This document shows positions 53,041-60,555 of a stretch of 64,000 nucleotides of DNA, in pieces. The notes under the pieces were generated by a model. The model ran no database searches. It was not told the DNA's origin and saw only the letters and a list, made by a program, of their open reading frames with translations. Position numbers and translations under genes: made by a program. Where the stretch lies: NCBI GenBank assembly GCA_964392245.1, contig CAYMOX010000011.1, positions 28,274 through 92,273 of the forward strand, given 5' to 3'. This DNA is from JAAUUJ01 sp964392245. Its GTDB lineage: Bacteria > Cyanobacteriota > Cyanobacteriia > Thermostichales > Thermostichaceae. The number at the start of each line of letters is the position of its first letter. Position 1 is the first letter of the stretch.

Positions 53041-53052
53041 GTTTGCGCAAAC
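53041..53052. promoter_or_regulatory. 12-bp perfect palindrome upstream of the receiver gene
   Basis: GTTTGCGCAAAC is self-complementary and lies 67 bases upstream of the minus-strand gene that starts at 52974. In a short gap between genes such a palindrome is a candidate dimeric-regulator site. No specific factor is proposed. Confidence 0.35.
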
Positions 53053-53143
53053 TTAACATTCCCAACCCGGGGAAAGCGTAGCAACTTATACGGCTAATCG
53101 AGGGAAGATCATAGAGCTTTCACCCCTTTATTGGTTAAAAAGA

Positions 53144-53443
53144 TTACATCTCAGATTCCAGCTCACGAGTCAGATCCGCTAACTCCTCAGGAGTCAGGCT
53201 TTGCAAGCGTTCCTGCAGGGCGGCTTTCTCAAAACGGTGTTGCTGCTCGTGCAGGGCCATCTGACCAGAGAGAACTCGCCTGACATAGCCAATCACCCAG
53301 GAGACAAACCCTAGCATCAAAAGACTACTCAAACCGATCTGAAGACTGTCCTCAGAAAGCCCCACCCATGCAAGGCACCAGTAGCTTACTCCAACGGCCA
53401 GAAGCAGCCCTAAACTCCATTTCAAGATGACCAGTCGCGTCAT
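53144..53443 (-). CDS. DUF3007-family membrane protein
   Basis: A 99-residue protein with two membrane helices (about 7-25 and 35-55), then a charged helix ending LQSLTPEELADLTRELESE. This matches the DUF3007 family, which in cyanobacteria is encoded next to ndhL. A link to the NDH-1 complex is inferred only from that context. ATG 53443 is used; a GTG six codons upstream is possible. trpA, which often follows in other cyanobacteria, is not here. Confidence 0.85.
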   Translation of the reverse strand: MTRLVILKWSLGLLLAVGVSYWCLAWVGLSEDSLQIGLSSLLMLGFVSWVIGYVRRVLSGQMALHEQQHRFEKAALQERLQSLTPEELADLTRELESEM

Positions 53444-53484
53444 GACCTTAGGGAATCCCACTGGATCCGGGGAGTGAACAAGCG

Positions 53485-53703
53485 CTAAAGCTTTCGTAAC
53501 TGGGGACGAGAATTCACAAATCCCCCTACCAGCAGCATGCCCGGAAAAAAGAACAGCCCCAGGAAGAACATCAGGACTTTCTCCCAGGATCCACTGAAAT
53601 TAAACCGCTTGTCGATATAGATCATGGCAATCAACGGAATCACCAACAGGTAAGCTCCCGCCAATCCCCCATAAACCAGTAAGACTAGCAAAGTCTCTAA
53701 CAT
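53485..53703 (-). CDS. ndhL: NAD(P)H-quinone oxidoreductase subunit L
   Basis: A 72-residue membrane subunit of the photosynthetic NDH-1 complex, used in cyclic electron flow, respiration and CO2 uptake. Two helices are visible: LLVLLVYGGLAGAYLLVIPL, and a second with KVLMFFLGLFFFPGMLL, joined by the conserved YIDKRFNFSGSWEK. ATG 53703 matches the family start; the 12 codons upstream are not family-like. The DUF3007 gene follows 41 bases downstream. Confidence 0.92.
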   Translation of the reverse strand: MLETLLVLLVYGGLAGAYLLVIPLIAMIYIDKRFNFSGSWEKVLMFFLGLFFFPGMLLVGGFVNSRPQLRKL

Positions 53704-53846
53704 GGATGCCCCTGAGGAAAAACGCCACCGTAATCTCATTGTAATCGCAACTTGATCCGGTGCTTCAGGTGGCAGGATTGGAAATCATGGGGATGGATCC
53801 GTGGGCTTGAGCAATGGTCCACTGCCCAGCAGCGCTAGTCTAAGCA

Positions 53847-54329
53847 TCAGAAAGGAATACTGGAGTAACGCTCCACCACCGCTTGCCACAACTGACGATG
53901 CGCCTGTCCCTGCCACTGGATCTGAAGTCTACGGGTTTGATCGCCTATCCATTCCAGCTGCAAATCCAGCCAGTGTTGGGGGAGCTCGGGCAACCGTTCT
54001 GGCCATTCCACTGCCACGATTCCGGGTCCCGACCACAGTTCCTCCAAGCCCAGATCGAGGATACTGAGGGGATCAAGCCGATAAAGATCAGCGTGAAAGA
54101 GGGGAAGGCGTCCTTCCCAATATTCCTGGATCAGGACAAAGGTGGGGCTATTGATCACCGTGGAAATCCCCAATCCCGCGCCTACCCCCTGGACAAAGGT
54201 GGTTTTACCACTACCCAGCCCACCCCGCAGTAGAATGACAGTCCCAGGTGTGGCCATTTCCCCCAGAAGACGAGCCAGGCTTTGGGTTTGGTCAAGGGTC
54301 CTCAACAGGATCCCGTCTGCATCAGGCAT
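53847..54329 (-). CDS. tsaE: tRNA t6A synthesis ATPase TsaE
   Basis: A P-loop ATPase needed, with TsaB, TsaC and TsaD, to put threonylcarbamoyl on adenosine 37 of ANN-decoding tRNAs. 160 residues. Walker A is RGGLGSGKTTF, followed by NSPTFVLIQEY and HADLYRLD, and then VAVEWPERL. The ATG at 54329 gives the family start. It diverges from the rRNA methyltransferase gene. Confidence 0.94.
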   Translation of the reverse strand: MPDADGILLRTLDQTQSLARLLGEMATPGTVILLRGGLGSGKTTFVQGVGAGLGISTVINSPTFVLIQEYWEGRLPLFHADLYRLDPLSILDLGLEELWSGPGIVAVEWPERLPELPQHWLDLQLEWIGDQTRRLQIQWQGQAHRQLWQAVVERYSSIPF

Positions 54330-54557
54330 GAGAATCAGGGTGATCCGGGGCTAGCAACTTCCGATCCCCAATGCCTCTACAGAATTCTGCCCCTTTGCGA
54401 AGCCGAAAACCTTGACCCCATGACAGGGTGGAGATCATCAGGGATGATTAAAATCTTACTGATACACTATTTTCCTCCGCCATCCCTTTCTGGTTTCTGC
54501 CTGGCCCAGCACCAGAAGAACATTCATCTCTGGCCTTTCACCTCATCAAGTTGAGCT

Positions 54558-55589
54558 ATGGCTGCCCCTCCTCCCCGCCCCCGTCGTTCTTCCTCTGGTC
54601 AATCTCAGGGACGATCCCGACCGTTTGCTGATCGGGGCAAACCCCGCAAACCTTCCCCATCCCCTGAGCGCAGTGGTCGCAGCAAACCGATTAAACGCTC
54701 AACCGCCTCCAGTCCTGAGGAGCGGGAAAAACCTAAACCGCGCCCGATTCGCGCCTCTAAACCCGCACCCGCAACCCCTAGAGAAGGTCTCCCCCCTCCA
54801 GAGGGTGAACACGAAGTCGAGAGCCAGGGCAGTGATCTGATCTTTGGCCGACAGGCAGTGCTGGCGGTGCTGGAGGCCCAGAAGACCCTGAACCGGATCT
54901 GGGTTCTCTCCAGTCTGCGCTACAACCCCAAATTCCATCGGCTGTTAGAGGAAGCCAAACAGCGGGGGGCCGTGATTGACGAGGTTTCTCCCCAGCGCCT
55001 GAACCAGATCACAGAAGGGGCTAAGCACCAGGGAATTGCCGCCCAGGGCACGCCCTACGACTACCTGGATCTGGAGGATCTAGCCGATCAAGCTCTTGCC
55101 AATACTCCAGCCCCAGTGTTGGTGGCTTTGGATGGAGTCCAGGATCCTCATAATCTGGGGGCAATTGCCCGCACCGTTGAAGCACTCGGGGGCCAGGGGT
55201 TGATCATTCCCCAACGACGGGCTGTCGGGGTAACGTCAGCCGTGATCAAGGTGGCAGCAGGAGCCTTATCCTCCTTACCTGTGTCAAGGGTGGTGAATTT
55301 GAACAGAGCCCTGGAAACCCTGAAAAAACGCGGCTTCTGGATTTATGGTGCCGATCAGCGGGGGCAACAAGCTTTACACCGCAGTCAGCTGGATGGTCCA
55401 GTCGTCCTGGTCATTGGGGCGGAAGGGGAGGGCATCAGTCTCCTTACCCAGCAACACTGTGATGTTCTGGTGTCGATCCCTCTGGTGGGAAAAACCGAAA
55501 GTCTTAACGCTTCTGTGGCCGCAGGGATGGCCCTGTACGAGATCTTTCGACAACGCTGGCAGAAAACGCTGACGGTCTCCAGGTCATAG
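54558..55589 (+). CDS. SpoU/TrmH-family 2'-O-methyltransferase (RlmB-like)
   Basis: 343 residues. The first ~90 are a basic, Pro/Ser/Arg-rich extension. The RlmB-type substrate-binding part follows (SDLIFGRQAVLAVLEAQ), then the knotted SPOUT domain with DPHNLGAIARTVEALG, VIGAEGEGIS and SLNASVAAGMALYE. E. coli RlmB methylates G2251 of 23S rRNA; the same target is likely but other G sites are possible. The long N-terminal extension, unlike E. coli, is common in cyanobacteria. Confidence 0.93.
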   Translation: MAAPPPRPRRSSSGQSQGRSRPFADRGKPRKPSPSPERSGRSKPIKRSTASSPEEREKPKPRPIRASKPAPATPREGLPPPEGEHEVESQGSDLIFGRQAVLAVLEAQKTLNRIWVLSSLRYNPKFHRLLEEAKQRGAVIDEVSPQRLNQITEGAKHQGIAAQGTPYDYLDLEDLADQALANTPAPVLVALDGVQDPHNLGAIARTVEALGGQGLIIPQRRAVGVTSAVIKVAAGALSSLPVSRVVNLNRALETLKKRGFWIYGADQRGQQALHRSQLDGPVVLVIGAEGEGISLLTQQHCDVLVSIPLVGKTESLNASVAAGMALYEIFRQRWQKTLTVSRS

Positions 55590-55666
55590 ATGCAGGAATT
55601 AATCAGTCGATCATGACAGGTCGTGCATAATTTCTTAACATCAGGGCAGGACGAGAGGAGCAGGTT

Positions 55667-55927
55667 GTGAGTTTTTTGAAGAGCACACTGATCACGATCT
55701 GGGAAAACCTGGGGATGGCCACCTGGATTGAGATCACAACCTCAGACCCCCATTGCACTTACTATTTCGGACCTTTTTTAACCCAGAGTGAAGCTGAGGA
55801 GCACCAGCCCGCCTACATTGCCGATTTGGAGGCAGAAGGTGCTTCAGGTATTCATGTGAATTTCCTGCGATGCCAGCGTCCTGAGGAACTGACTGTGGAT
55901 CATTCCTGTTCCGACCTGGAGGGATAA
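55667..55927 (+). CDS. DUF1816-family protein
   Basis: An 86-residue protein starting with GTG 55667, which has AGGAGCAGGTT directly upstream. DUF1816 proteins are short cyanobacterial proteins with WIEITTSDPHCTYYFGPF-like sequence and a conserved acidic ending; the family resembles CpcD-like linker domains in size but its role is unproven. It lies alone between the rRNA methyltransferase and the ferredoxin genes, on the same strand. Confidence 0.85.
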   Translation: MSFLKSTLITIWENLGMATWIEITTSDPHCTYYFGPFLTQSEAEEHQPAYIADLEAEGASGIHVNFLRCQRPEELTVDHSCSDLEG

Positions 55928-56004
55928 GATCTGAATCGGAAAGCCTGTTCCCAACTCCTGTTACACTAACGGCTGCAGTGCATCCTTCTGGTTCTCTTTT
56001 TTCC

Positions 56005-56337
56005 ATGACCGCATCTCTCACCCACCAGATCACCCTTCATCACCGTGGCCAGGACTATAGCTTTCAGGCACCTGCAGATCAAACAATCCTGGAGGCTGGA
56101 TTGCAGGCAGGAATTGATTTGCCCTCCTCCTGTCAGGCAGGGGTATGCACCACCTGTGCTGCTCGTGTGCGCAAGGGTACCCTGGTTCAAGCAGAGGCCA
56201 TGGGGATCGCTCCCCAGTTAAAGGAACAAGGGTATGCACTGTTGTGCGTTTCCTATGCCATGTCGGATCTGGAAATCGACTCCGATAAAGAAGATGAAGT
56301 ATATGAGCTGCAATTTGGCAGTGCTCAGGTGAAATAA
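56005..56337 (+). CDS. Plant-type [2Fe-2S] ferredoxin
   Basis: A 110-residue ferredoxin with the photosynthetic spacing: Cys43-x4-Cys48-x2-Cys51 and Cys81. The body has ADQTILEAGLQAGIDLPSSC, and the end is acidic. ATG 56005 matches the fold. The primary PetF has about 98 residues and a more acidic surface, so this is more probably one of the accessory ferredoxins. Two small genes follow at 5 bases and then with a 4-base overlap, probably as one operon. Confidence 0.9.
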   Translation: MTASLTHQITLHHRGQDYSFQAPADQTILEAGLQAGIDLPSSCQAGVCTTCAARVRKGTLVQAEAMGIAPQLKEQGYALLCVSYAMSDLEIDSDKEDEVYELQFGSAQVK

Positions 56338-56342
56338 GTTCG

Positions 56343-56552
56343 GTGCAGGTCGAGTTTGTGGTCGTGCAGGTACCTCTGGTGCTTCCCCTCCAGGCAGCTG
56401 ATCTGGAGAGAATGGTGTTTGAAGCCCTACGATCCCAGGTGGGAGTACACCAACTCCTGCGTTGGGCCATCACTTCTGTTCAGAAAGAATCCAGAATGGT
56501 GACGGTGGAAGCCGTGATCACAATTTCGAGTTCAAGGAGGGAATATAGATGA
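56343..56552 (+). CDS. Small hypothetical protein
   Basis: 69 residues from GTG 56343, five bases after the ferredoxin stop. The sequence is beta-alpha-like (VEFVVVQVPLVLPL, LERMVFEALRSQ, RMVTVEAVITIS) without cysteines or membrane segments. Its TGA overlaps the ATG of the DUF2237 gene (ATGA), so the pair is translationally coupled. I do not know the family. Confidence 0.65.
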   Translation: MQVEFVVVQVPLVLPLQAADLERMVFEALRSQVGVHQLLRWAITSVQKESRMVTVEAVITISSSRREYR

Positions 56553-56920
56553 GCGAGGCAAAAAATATTCTGGGTGGCCCATTGGCAGTCTGTAGCACCG
56601 ATCCCATGACCGGGTACTACCGCAATGGCTGCTGTGATACCGGAGCAGGTGACATGGGTGCTCATGTGGTCTGCGCTCAGGTGACTGCAGAATTCCTGAC
56701 TTACACCAAACACCAAGGCAATGATCTGAGTACTCCCCGCCCGCAATTCAACTTTCCGGGGCTGAAGCCTGGGGATCGCTGGTGTCTGTGTGCCTCCCGC
56801 TGGCAGGAAGCTCTGGAGGCTGGTGTTGCTCCCCCCGTGATTCTGGAAGCCACTCATGCCATGGCCCTGGAGCATGTTTCCCTGCATGATCTCAAGCAAT
56901 ATGCTCTGGATCAGGGTTGA
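56549..56920 (+). CDS. DUF2237-family protein
   Basis: A 123-residue protein of the DUF2237 family, which is found in bacteria, plants and protists. Family-typical segments are NILGGPLAVCSTDPMTGYYRNGCC, GAHVVCAQVTAEFLTYTKHQGNDL, and LKPGDRWCLCASRWQEAL. Several conserved cysteines suggest redox chemistry or metal binding. Its position after a ferredoxin gene and coupled to a small unknown gene may link it to electron transfer; this is inference. Confidence 0.92.
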   Translation: MSEAKNILGGPLAVCSTDPMTGYYRNGCCDTGAGDMGAHVVCAQVTAEFLTYTKHQGNDLSTPRPQFNFPGLKPGDRWCLCASRWQEALEAGVAPPVILEATHAMALEHVSLHDLKQYALDQG

Positions 56921-57022
56921 GATTTCTACCCGGCCCTACTGAGTTGGGATCGGACAAGATCGATCAGGGACTCATCAGGATCCACCCGCTGCAAGATCGC
57001 CATGGGGGCATTGCTGCAGTCT

Positions 57023-57820
57023 TTAGATCCGTTCTGCCATCTTTCGCCACCCCAGACAGATAAAGATTCCTCCCAGACTCAGCAGCCAGATGATCTGCAG
57101 TGGCCAAAAACCTGGTAACCCCAGGGGCCAGCGCAATAGATCCACGACTGAACTCAAGGGCAGGATCATGGCCAGAAGTCTCATCAGATCCGGCAAATTT
57201 TCTCGCGGAAAGTAAGTGCCACAGAGAACAAACATGGGAACCACAAGTGTAAAAATGGGGACGTTAATCTGATCCACCGTGCTAACAGTTCCAGCGGTGA
57301 GCAGCCCCATACTTCCAAATAAAACACTGCCCAGGATCATCATCGGGATTGATCCCAATAATCCGCTCCAGGTGTAAAGCCCCAGCAGCACGGTGACGGT
57401 GCCCGTGACTACCCCTGAGATGAGGCCGCGAGTGGTGGCCCAGAGGAGATCTCCAGCGTACACCTGGGTGTAAGTGAGCGGGGCGGTGAGCAGAGCGTGC
57501 CAGGTGCGCTGGTAATGGAGGCGGATAAAACTGCCGTAGGCCCCTTCAAAAAAGGCTTGAAAGAGAATTGCCACGGCAATCATGCCAGGACCAATGAAAA
57601 TGGGATAGGACAGTGGCTCGCCCAGGTAGCGCAGATCATTCACCATCGGTGAAATACCATAACCAAAGGCCAGCAGGTAAACCAGAGGTTCGGTAATGGG
57701 AGGCAAAAAGTTAACCAACCAGGTGCGCTGATAAACACGAAAATGCCGCCGCCAGACGGAGTAGATCCCCCATCCCAGATCTGACCATTCCTGGGTGATC
57801 AGATTCGTTGATGCCGTCAT
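57023..57820 (-). CDS. ABC-2 type exporter permease
   Basis: A 265-residue membrane protein with six predicted helices. The N-terminal TWLVNFLPPITEPLVYLLAFGYG and PIFIGPGMIAVAILFQAFFEGAYGSF are typical of NodJ/DrrB-like ABC-2 permeases. Its ATG overlaps the stop of the ATPase gene by 4 bases, so the two form one transporter. Substrates of relatives include lipids, antibiotics and polysaccharide-linked molecules; this one cannot be assigned. Confidence 0.92.
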   Translation of the reverse strand: MTASTNLITQEWSDLGWGIYSVWRRHFRVYQRTWLVNFLPPITEPLVYLLAFGYGISPMVNDLRYLGEPLSYPIFIGPGMIAVAILFQAFFEGAYGSFIRLHYQRTWHALLTAPLTYTQVYAGDLLWATTRGLISGVVTGTVTVLLGLYTWSGLLGSIPMMILGSVLFGSMGLLTAGTVSTVDQINVPIFTLVVPMFVLCGTYFPRENLPDLMRLLAMILPLSSVVDLLRWPLGLPGFWPLQIIWLLSLGGIFICLGWRKMAERI

Positions 57821-58719
57821 AGCCTCACTCCCGTGAGCCGCAGAAACACATCCTCCAGATTAGCCCGCCGCTGGAGCAGTCGTGTGGGGTGCTGGGATTC
57901 AATCCGCATGATCACCGCCTGAGAATCTAAGTCAGGCAAAACCATCAGATAGCCTGTACTGAAGGGTCGCCACCAGGTTCCGGCCTCGGCTGCCAGAGTT
58001 GCGATGACGTCCGCCGTCAGCCCTTCCACTTCCACCACTTCTTCGCCAATGGTGCGTTTAATCAGATCCTGAGGAGTGCCCTGGTCCACCACCTGCCCTG
58101 CCTGCAACAACATCAGATGATCACACAGTCGTTCGGCCTCATCCATATAGTGGGTTGTCAGCAAAATTCCGTGTCCCCGTTGCTTCAGCTGCAGCACCAA
58201 GCGCCAGAATTCCTGTCGAGCATCCGGATCAAGTCCAGTGGTTGGTTCATCCAGAAAAATCACCAGTGGGTGATTGAGGAGCGCGCGGGCCAGGACCAGC
58301 CGCCGTTGCATACCCCCCGAAAGCGAATCCACACCACTGTGTTCCCGACCCAGAAGGTTCACCATTTCCAGCAATTCCGCGGCCCGGTGCTGTGCCTCCC
58401 GACCCACCAGCCGATAGTGACGGGCAAAAAAAAGTAAATTATCCAGAACATCCAGATCGGGATCGAGATTGTTATCCTGAGTGACCACCCCCATGTAACG
58501 ACGCGCCAGGGCTCCCTGCCGGTGGACGTCAAAATCCTTCAACTGCACCTGGCCCTGGGTAGGCTTCACCAGACCATAGAGCATACCTACCGTCGTGCTT
58601 TTCCCGGCTCCATTGGGGCCCAGTAATCCCAACACCTGCCCGGAGGCCAGCGTCAGATCAATACCCCGCACCACCTCTGTCTGACCGTAAGACTTGTGTA
58701 GATTTTTTGCGATTAACAT
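57817..58719 (-). CDS. ABC exporter ATP-binding protein (NodI/DrrA-like)
   Basis: A 300-residue ABC ATPase: Walker A GPNGAGKST, Q-loop VTQDNNLDPDL, signature LSGGMQRRL, Walker B VIFLDEPTTGLDP, and the switch His in LTTHYMDEAE. The C-terminal ~75 residues form the extra domain usual in NodI/DrrA types. It pairs with the ABC-2 permease downstream by a 4-base overlap. No substrate-specific gene adjoins it. Confidence 0.94.
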   Translation of the reverse strand: MLIAKNLHKSYGQTEVVRGIDLTLASGQVLGLLGPNGAGKSTTVGMLYGLVKPTQGQVQLKDFDVHRQGALARRYMGVVTQDNNLDPDLDVLDNLLFFARHYRLVGREAQHRAAELLEMVNLLGREHSGVDSLSGGMQRRLVLARALLNHPLVIFLDEPTTGLDPDARQEFWRLVLQLKQRGHGILLTTHYMDEAERLCDHLMLLQAGQVVDQGTPQDLIKRTIGEEVVEVEGLTADVIATLAAEAGTWWRPFSTGYLMVLPDLDSQAVIMRIESQHPTRLLQRRANLEDVFLRLTGVRL

Positions 58720-58881
58720 AACAGTGCCAGACAGAAGATCCCACGTACAGTTGTTATCCGGATCCAGCCAAAGAAAAAGGGGATTGACAACAGCAGAAGC
58801 AGCGATGACATGTTTTTAAATGGACTGGAGCACCTCGGCAGGACTTCCTGAAGGAACATCAGCGATGGGGAATTCAAGTGC

Positions 58882-59535
58882 TCAGGGAGTGGATCCCTCA
58901 ATGGCTGGAATATGGCGACCTTCTTCAAAGTAGTCCATCTGGGCCAGATTATCGAAGAAGACACGGTTTTGAAAACTAGGTTCAAAGGACTCACGCGACA
59001 GCGGTTGATCCAGGATCAGGCCCTCTCCTCCCAGGGTTTCTAAAGCCTCTCCCTCCAGCGCGATCCAGACCCGAGCGGATTCATTGTGGCTGGTCACGGT
59101 ATAGAGAACCTGGGTGATCCGACCCAGCATTGAAGTGGATCCGCCTCCACTGGCAAATTCCTGGGAAAAGTTAAGAAAAATGTCGTCTCCTTCCACCTTG
59201 ACACTGAGGAGCTTTGTTTCAGGGGGAATCGCAGAGACCAGGCGACTATCTTCAGGTCCCTGAATCAGGATCTCCAGACTGGCATGAATAGCCTGCTCCA
59301 GATTGGCTACCCGTAGCGTCGTCTGTTGCTCAACATAGTAGATGTCGTTGTCTGGGCTGGTTAACCAGTAGAGCGACATGGACTGGCGCGGTCCTAGCCA
59401 GGCCCACCAAGCGGCTCCGGTGACCATCCCTCCCAGGAGAAATCCGGCCAGGACAAGTTGAAGCTGAGAAGATTTCGTTCGCCGTGAGGAGGCACGATCC
59501 TGTAGAGTTGTTGTCTGCTCAACGGGATTGATCAT
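58882..59535 (-). CDS. GerMN-domain membrane-anchored protein
   Basis: 217 residues from ATG 59535. A cytoplasmic stretch of ~28 residues with basic RRTKSS is followed by one membrane helix (about 29-50). The external GerMN domain (about 65-180) contains AIHASLEILIQGPEDSRLVSAIPPETKLLSVKVEGDDIFLNFSQEF. GerM-type domains are found in sporulation and cell-wall proteins; in cyanobacteria the role is unclear. It lies just after the DUF2993 gene, on the same strand. Confidence 0.88.
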   Translation of the reverse strand: MINPVEQTTTLQDRASSRRTKSSQLQLVLAGFLLGGMVTGAAWWAWLGPRQSMSLYWLTSPDNDIYYVEQQTTLRVANLEQAIHASLEILIQGPEDSRLVSAIPPETKLLSVKVEGDDIFLNFSQEFASGGGSTSMLGRITQVLYTVTSHNESARVWIALEGEALETLGGEGLILDQPLSRESFEPSFQNRVFFDNLAQMDYFEEGRHIPAIEGSTP

Positions 59536-59572
59536 AAAGTCCCAAGTCCCAGTCACACCACATAGCAATAGC

Positions 59573-60415
59573 CTATCCCAGAGATGAAAGGATTCCCAGG
59601 TGTAAAGACCCCACATTGGGAACGGATTGTCCTGGCAGAGTATCAACCCTCACAAATCCCACCACCTTAATCCGATCCTCCTCGACAGATAAAGTCAGGA
59701 CACGAATAATAATGCCCTCTTCATCCAGTTCCTGCAGATCAAAAATTTCGTTCAGGCCACCTAAAAACGCCCCAGAAATCTCTCGGGGTACGGGCACGGA
59801 TCCAATTAAAAATTCTGGATCCTCCAGCTTGAGAACGCGACCTGCTTCCATCGCTAAAGTTGCACTAAATTCAATATCCACGGCTTCCTGATCCTGGCCC
59901 GCTTCATTTTTTTCGACCAGTTGTGCAGCCAGGCGAATCCCGTTCCCAGGCAAGAAATCTGTCTCAGGCGAACGCAGGTCAAAGGTGGACTCTTTTTGGC
60001 CTGGTCCCGCCGCGAAAGGGAGATCGGCTTCAATATTTTCAAATTGGCTGAGGATCTCAGGCGATTGCAACGCTGTATTGACGTCTGCCTCGCGAATAAT
60101 GATCTGAACCGCAGCCTGCAAGGGAGATCCCAGGGTAATCGGGTCAGTGGACCGTAGGTTGATGGGATCGGTTTCCAGCTCAAACAGTTCAATGCGAGGA
60201 AAGGGTTCCCGGTAGAGACCTCGACCTGCCACCAGAATGCGGTCAGCTTCACCCCTGAGGATGCGATAGTTGGGAATGCTTTCTACCCGCACCTCCAGGG
60301 TTTCCGCCTGATCCAGCTCTTGCAGGATAATGTTGCGAGCGGTTTGATCCACCAGGTAGCCAGCACCTGAACCCAGGCCAGCCAGTAAAGTCAGCAGTCC
60401 AAAGAGAATTTCCAT
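59573..60415 (-). CDS. DUF2993/LmeA-like protein
   Basis: 280 residues from ATG 60415. A hydrophobic signal-like helix (1-20) is followed by a DUF2993 domain with SIPNYRILRGEADRILVAGRGLY and IIIREADVNTALQSPEILSQ. DUF2993 includes actinobacterial LmeA, a lipid-binding periplasmic protein. A similar lipid-binding role across the envelope or thylakoid membrane is possible. It diverges from dnaG and is followed by the GerMN gene after 37 bases. Confidence 0.88.
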   Translation of the reverse strand: MEILFGLLTLLAGLGSGAGYLVDQTARNIILQELDQAETLEVRVESIPNYRILRGEADRILVAGRGLYREPFPRIELFELETDPINLRSTDPITLGSPLQAAVQIIIREADVNTALQSPEILSQFENIEADLPFAAGPGQKESTFDLRSPETDFLPGNGIRLAAQLVEKNEAGQDQEAVDIEFSATLAMEAGRVLKLEDPEFLIGSVPVPREISGAFLGGLNEIFDLQELDEEGIIIRVLTLSVEEDRIKVVGFVRVDTLPGQSVPNVGSLHLGILSSLG

Positions 60416-60555
60416 CCCCGATCCCCAGCACACTTGCAGTCAATCCTACGCTACAGACTGCCAGGATGAACTGCCGGGAACTCCCGTCTCTTTTGTTCAT
60501 CAAGTGGCAGCTAGGGGATCTGTCTCCCGGCTTGGGGGGTCGGTAAGATGATGCT

